NCBI GenBank assembly: GCA_003220905.1
Contig: QHTS01000281.1
Coordinates: 1 to 6,203, forward strand
DNA: 6,203 bases
Source of the DNA: Gemmatimonadota bacterium
Lineage (GTDB): Bacteria; Gemmatimonadota; Gemmatimonadetes; Gemmatimonadales; GWC2-71-9
Direction of reading: 5' to 3'
Under the pieces are notes generated by a model, which did not search any database, was not told where the DNA came from, and was given only the letters and a program-made list of their open reading frames with translations. The position numbers were made by a program, and so were the translations under genes. Below, in pieces: positions 4,375-6,203 of the stretch (position 1 is its first letter; the number at the start of each line of letters is the position of its first letter).

Positions 4375-5544
4375 ATGAAGAACAGCGCCCGGCCCCCCCG
4401 GCCACGCCGCCTCGTGCTCGCGCTGTATGTCGCGAGCGCGGCCCTCGTGACCGTTCAGCAAGCCATTCTCGGCCACTCGAACAACCTCAGCATCTTTCGC
4501 TCCGCGAGCCTCAACCTGCTCGCCGGTCGGGACCTGTACGCCGCCCACCCGGAGCAGCACTTGGACTTCTACAAGTACAGCCCCACCTTCGCCCTGCTGT
4601 TCGCGCCGCTCGCCTACCTGCCGTTCGCACTCGCCTTTCTGTGCTGGAGCCTGCTCAACGGGCTGCTGCTGTGGTACGCCCTGGACCGGCTCCTCCCCGA
4701 GCGGCAGGCGACCATCGCCCTCGCGCTCTTGTACCTCGAGGTGCTGTTGGCGTTGCAGTACGGGCAGAGCAACGCGCTCGTCGCCGCGCTGATGATCCTC
4801 GGGTTCGTCGCGTTCGAGGGTCGGCGCCAGCTCGGCGCGGCGCTGAGCATCACCGTCGGCGCGGCCGTCAAGCTCTTCCCGCTCGCCGGGTTGTCGTTGG
4901 CCGCCTTGTATCCCCGACGGCTCCGGTTCGGGGCGATCGCCGTCGGGGTACTCGCCGTCGCGGTCGTCTTACCCCTCGTGGTCATCCCTCCAGCCGACCT
5001 GCTCGCGCAGTACCGGTCGTGGCACGCCATCGAGGCGAAGGACACGCTGCTGCGCGGGTACTCGCTGATGCACTACGTGCACGCCTGGTTCGGGGTGAAC
5101 TGGCCCAACTGGCCGCAGCAGGCCGCCGGCACGGCCCTGCTGCTCCTTCCGCTCGCGCTGCGCTCCGACCGGTGGGAAGCGCTCGAGTTCCGGCGCCTGT
5201 TCCTGTGCTCCCTGCTCGTCTACTCGGTCCTGTTCAATCACGCCTCGGAGTCCCCCTCTTTCGTGGTGGCATATGCGGGGATCGTGATCTGGTACGTAAG
5301 CTCGCCGCCGAGCCCGCTGCGGACGGCCGTGATGGCCCTTACGCTGCTCGTGATGGTGGTGCACGACGTGGACGTGGTGCCCCGCTGGGTGAAGTACGAC
5401 ATCCTGGTCCCCTACCGCATCAAGGGAATTCCCGGCCTCGTCGCGTGGTTCGTGATGCAATGGGAGCTGCTAGTGACAGCGCGCTCGACGCGGCGGGTTG
5501 ATCCGGATAGCTTTTCCCCGCCTCCGTCCAGGGCGGGAGCTTGA
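4375..5544 (+). CDS. GT87 (DUF2029) family membrane glycosyltransferase
   Basis: A polyprenyl-phosphate-sugar dependent GT-C fold transferase, expected to add a sugar (mannose in the characterised mycobacterial member PimE) on the outer face of the inner membrane. The 389 residues include about nine or ten membrane segments, among them 12-32, 70-103 (two), 112-128, 133-148, 152-178, 185-206, 250-263, 274-288, 295-309 and 316-331. Family motifs: SLNLLAGRDLY (45-55), DFYKYSPTFALLFAPLAYLP (64-83), LQYGQSNAL (127-135), GAAVKLFPLAGL (162-173) and NHASESPSFVVAYAGI (288-303). Where PimE-type members carry an Asp in the first outer loop, this protein has Asn37 (NNLSIF). The start at 4375 has a strong Shine-Dalgarno. 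The stop overlaps the TTG start of the methyltransferase gene (TTGA), so the two are probably coupled. Acceptor and sugar cannot be deduced. Confidence 0.9.
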   Translation: MKNSARPPRPRRLVLALYVASAALVTVQQAILGHSNNLSIFRSASLNLLAGRDLYAAHPEQHLDFYKYSPTFALLFAPLAYLPFALAFLCWSLLNGLLLWYALDRLLPERQATIALALLYLEVLLALQYGQSNALVAALMILGFVAFEGRRQLGAALSITVGAAVKLFPLAGLSLAALYPRRLRFGAIAVGVLAVAVVLPLVVIPPADLLAQYRSWHAIEAKDTLLRGYSLMHYVHAWFGVNWPNWPQQAAGTALLLLPLALRSDRWEALEFRRLFLCSLLVYSVLFNHASESPSFVVAYAGIVIWYVSSPPSPLRTAVMALTLLVMVVHDVDVVPRWVKYDILVPYRIKGIPGLVAWFVMQWELLVTARSTRRVDPDSFSPPPSRAGA

Positions 5545-6203
5545 GCGACACATCCGGCGAGATTCTGCACGTCTCCGACACCGCGCGGTGGGTGGCGCTG
5601 TACCGCGCGATGGAATCCGAGCGGCCGGACGCGCTGTTCCGCGATCCCCACGCCCGGCGGCTCGCGGGCGAGCGCGGCGAGCGGATCGTCGCGTCCATGC
5701 GGAGGGGCCGTGCGTGGGCCTGGCCGATGATCGTGCGCACGGCCGTGCTGGACGAGCTGATCCTGCGGACGATCGAGCGAGACGGCGTCGACACCGTGCT
5801 CAACCTCGCCGCGGGGCTCGACACGCGACCGTACCGCCTGGCGCTGCCACGCTCGCTCCGCTGGGTCGAAGCCGACTTCCCCGACGTGATCGCCTACAAG
5901 CAGGAGCAGCTCAGCAATGAGCGGCCGGTGTGTGTGCTCGAGCACGTGGGGATCGACCTCACCGACGTCGGGCGGCGTCGCGCCCTGTTCGCCCGGATCG
6001 GCACCGCGGCACGCGAAGTCCTGGTGGTAACCGAGGGGCTGTTGATTTACCTCACGCCGGAGCAGGTCGCGGCGCTCGCCTCGGATCTCGCCGCGCCGGC
6101 ACCGTTCCGCCGGTGGCTCATCGACCTCGCGTCACCCCGGCTGCTCAAGATGATGGCACGGACCTGGGGGCGCGCCGTGGCCGCCGGGAACGCCCCGTTC
6201 CAG
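5541..6203 (+). CDS. SAM-dependent methyltransferase, TIGR00027/PF04072 (leucine carboxyl methyltransferase-like) family, C-terminus cut by window edge
   Basis: Transfers a methyl group from S-adenosylmethionine to an unknown, probably oxygen, acceptor. The 221 codons seen contain the family marks in order: DTARWVALYRAMESERPDALFRDP (13-36), motif I VLNLAAGLDTRPYRL (86-100), the ribose-binding acidic strand WVEADFPDVIAYK (108-120) and VTEGLLIYLTPEQV (163-176). Motif I has Ala90 where many relatives have Gly. The start is TTG at 5541: an in-frame TAG at 5508 and the lack of any ATG or GTG between them leave no other choice without losing the N-terminal motif. AGGG at 5530-5533 gives a weak ribosome site, and the 4-base overlap with the GT87 stop suggests coupling. 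Being paired with a glycosyltransferase suggests, but does not show, that it methylates a glycan or lipid. The frame is open to the last base. Confidence 0.9.
   Translation, partial: MSDTSGEILHVSDTARWVALYRAMESERPDALFRDPHARRLAGERGERIVASMRRGRAWAWPMIVRTAVLDELILRTIERDGVDTVLNLAAGLDTRPYRLALPRSLRWVEADFPDVIAYKQEQLSNERPVCVLEHVGIDLTDVGRRRALFARIGTAAREVLVVTEGLLIYLTPEQVAALASDLAAPAPFRRWLIDLASPRLLKMMARTWGRAVAAGNAPFQ

Noticed and set aside
3920..4405. 161-codon minus-strand frame opposite the sigma-like gene
   Set aside because: Low-complexity Ser/Gly/Arg product; the plus strand carries sigma region 2-like residues in the same place.
4323..5501. 392-codon open frame on the plus strand overlapping the GT87 gene
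   Set aside because: Its product is Arg/Pro/Ala-rich with no motif, while the overlapping frame at 4375 has a strong ribosome site, membrane segments and GT87 motifs.
5412..5945. 177-codon minus-strand frame opposite the GT87 end and methyltransferase
   Set aside because: The methyltransferase frame has clear motifs across this stretch; the minus product has none.

Overview
This is a GC-rich bacterial chromosomal window with dense coding, short spacers, several 4-base stop/start overlaps and a tRNA gene lacking an encoded CCA end. Gene content and style (DUF3568-type lipoprotein, LysM lytic transglycosylase, GT87 enzyme, TIGR00027-type methyltransferase, uncharacterised small coupled proteins) would fit an uncultured soil or sediment lineage such as Gemmatimonadota. 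That placement is an inference and not proven by the sequence. No mobile element, CRISPR array or phage gene is visible.

Left part, minus strand (1-3254): two transcription units run leftwards. The first (3254 to 1970) pairs a small DUF3568-like lipoprotein with a branched-chain amino acid aminotransferase (IlvE); the lipoprotein stop codon overlaps the ribosome binding site of ilvE. The second (1897 to beyond the left edge) starts from a good sigma70-like promoter and a near-perfect Shine-Dalgarno. It encodes an 80-residue protein of unknown function, a 135-residue protein whose pattern resembles the regulatory dimer domain of isopropylmalate synthase, and an MltD-like lytic transglycosylase lipoprotein cut off by the window edge. 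Both junctions inside this operon are 4-base overlaps (GTGA and ATGA), so the three products are probably made together.

Middle (3255-3967): a 153-base divergent spacer, then a plus-strand gene for a 128-residue protein with a C-terminal four-cysteine zinc ribbon. A minus-strand tRNA-Lys (UUU) with a possible promoter and a weak terminator hairpin follows.

Right part, plus strand (3968-6203): a 107-residue protein looks like sigma-70 region 2 of an ECF sigma factor with no region 4. Next come a structured 83-base leader, a GT87 (DUF2029) multi-membrane-span glycosyltransferase, and a SAM-dependent methyltransferase that starts at a TTG overlapping the glycosyltransferase stop codon and runs off the right edge.

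Most of the window is ordinary. The points best worth a second look are the stand-alone sigma region 2 protein, the coupled small-protein/transglycosylase operon with its dyad-rich promoter, the LeuA-regulatory-domain-like protein, and the leader upstream of the GT87 gene, which can fold in two mutually exclusive ways.
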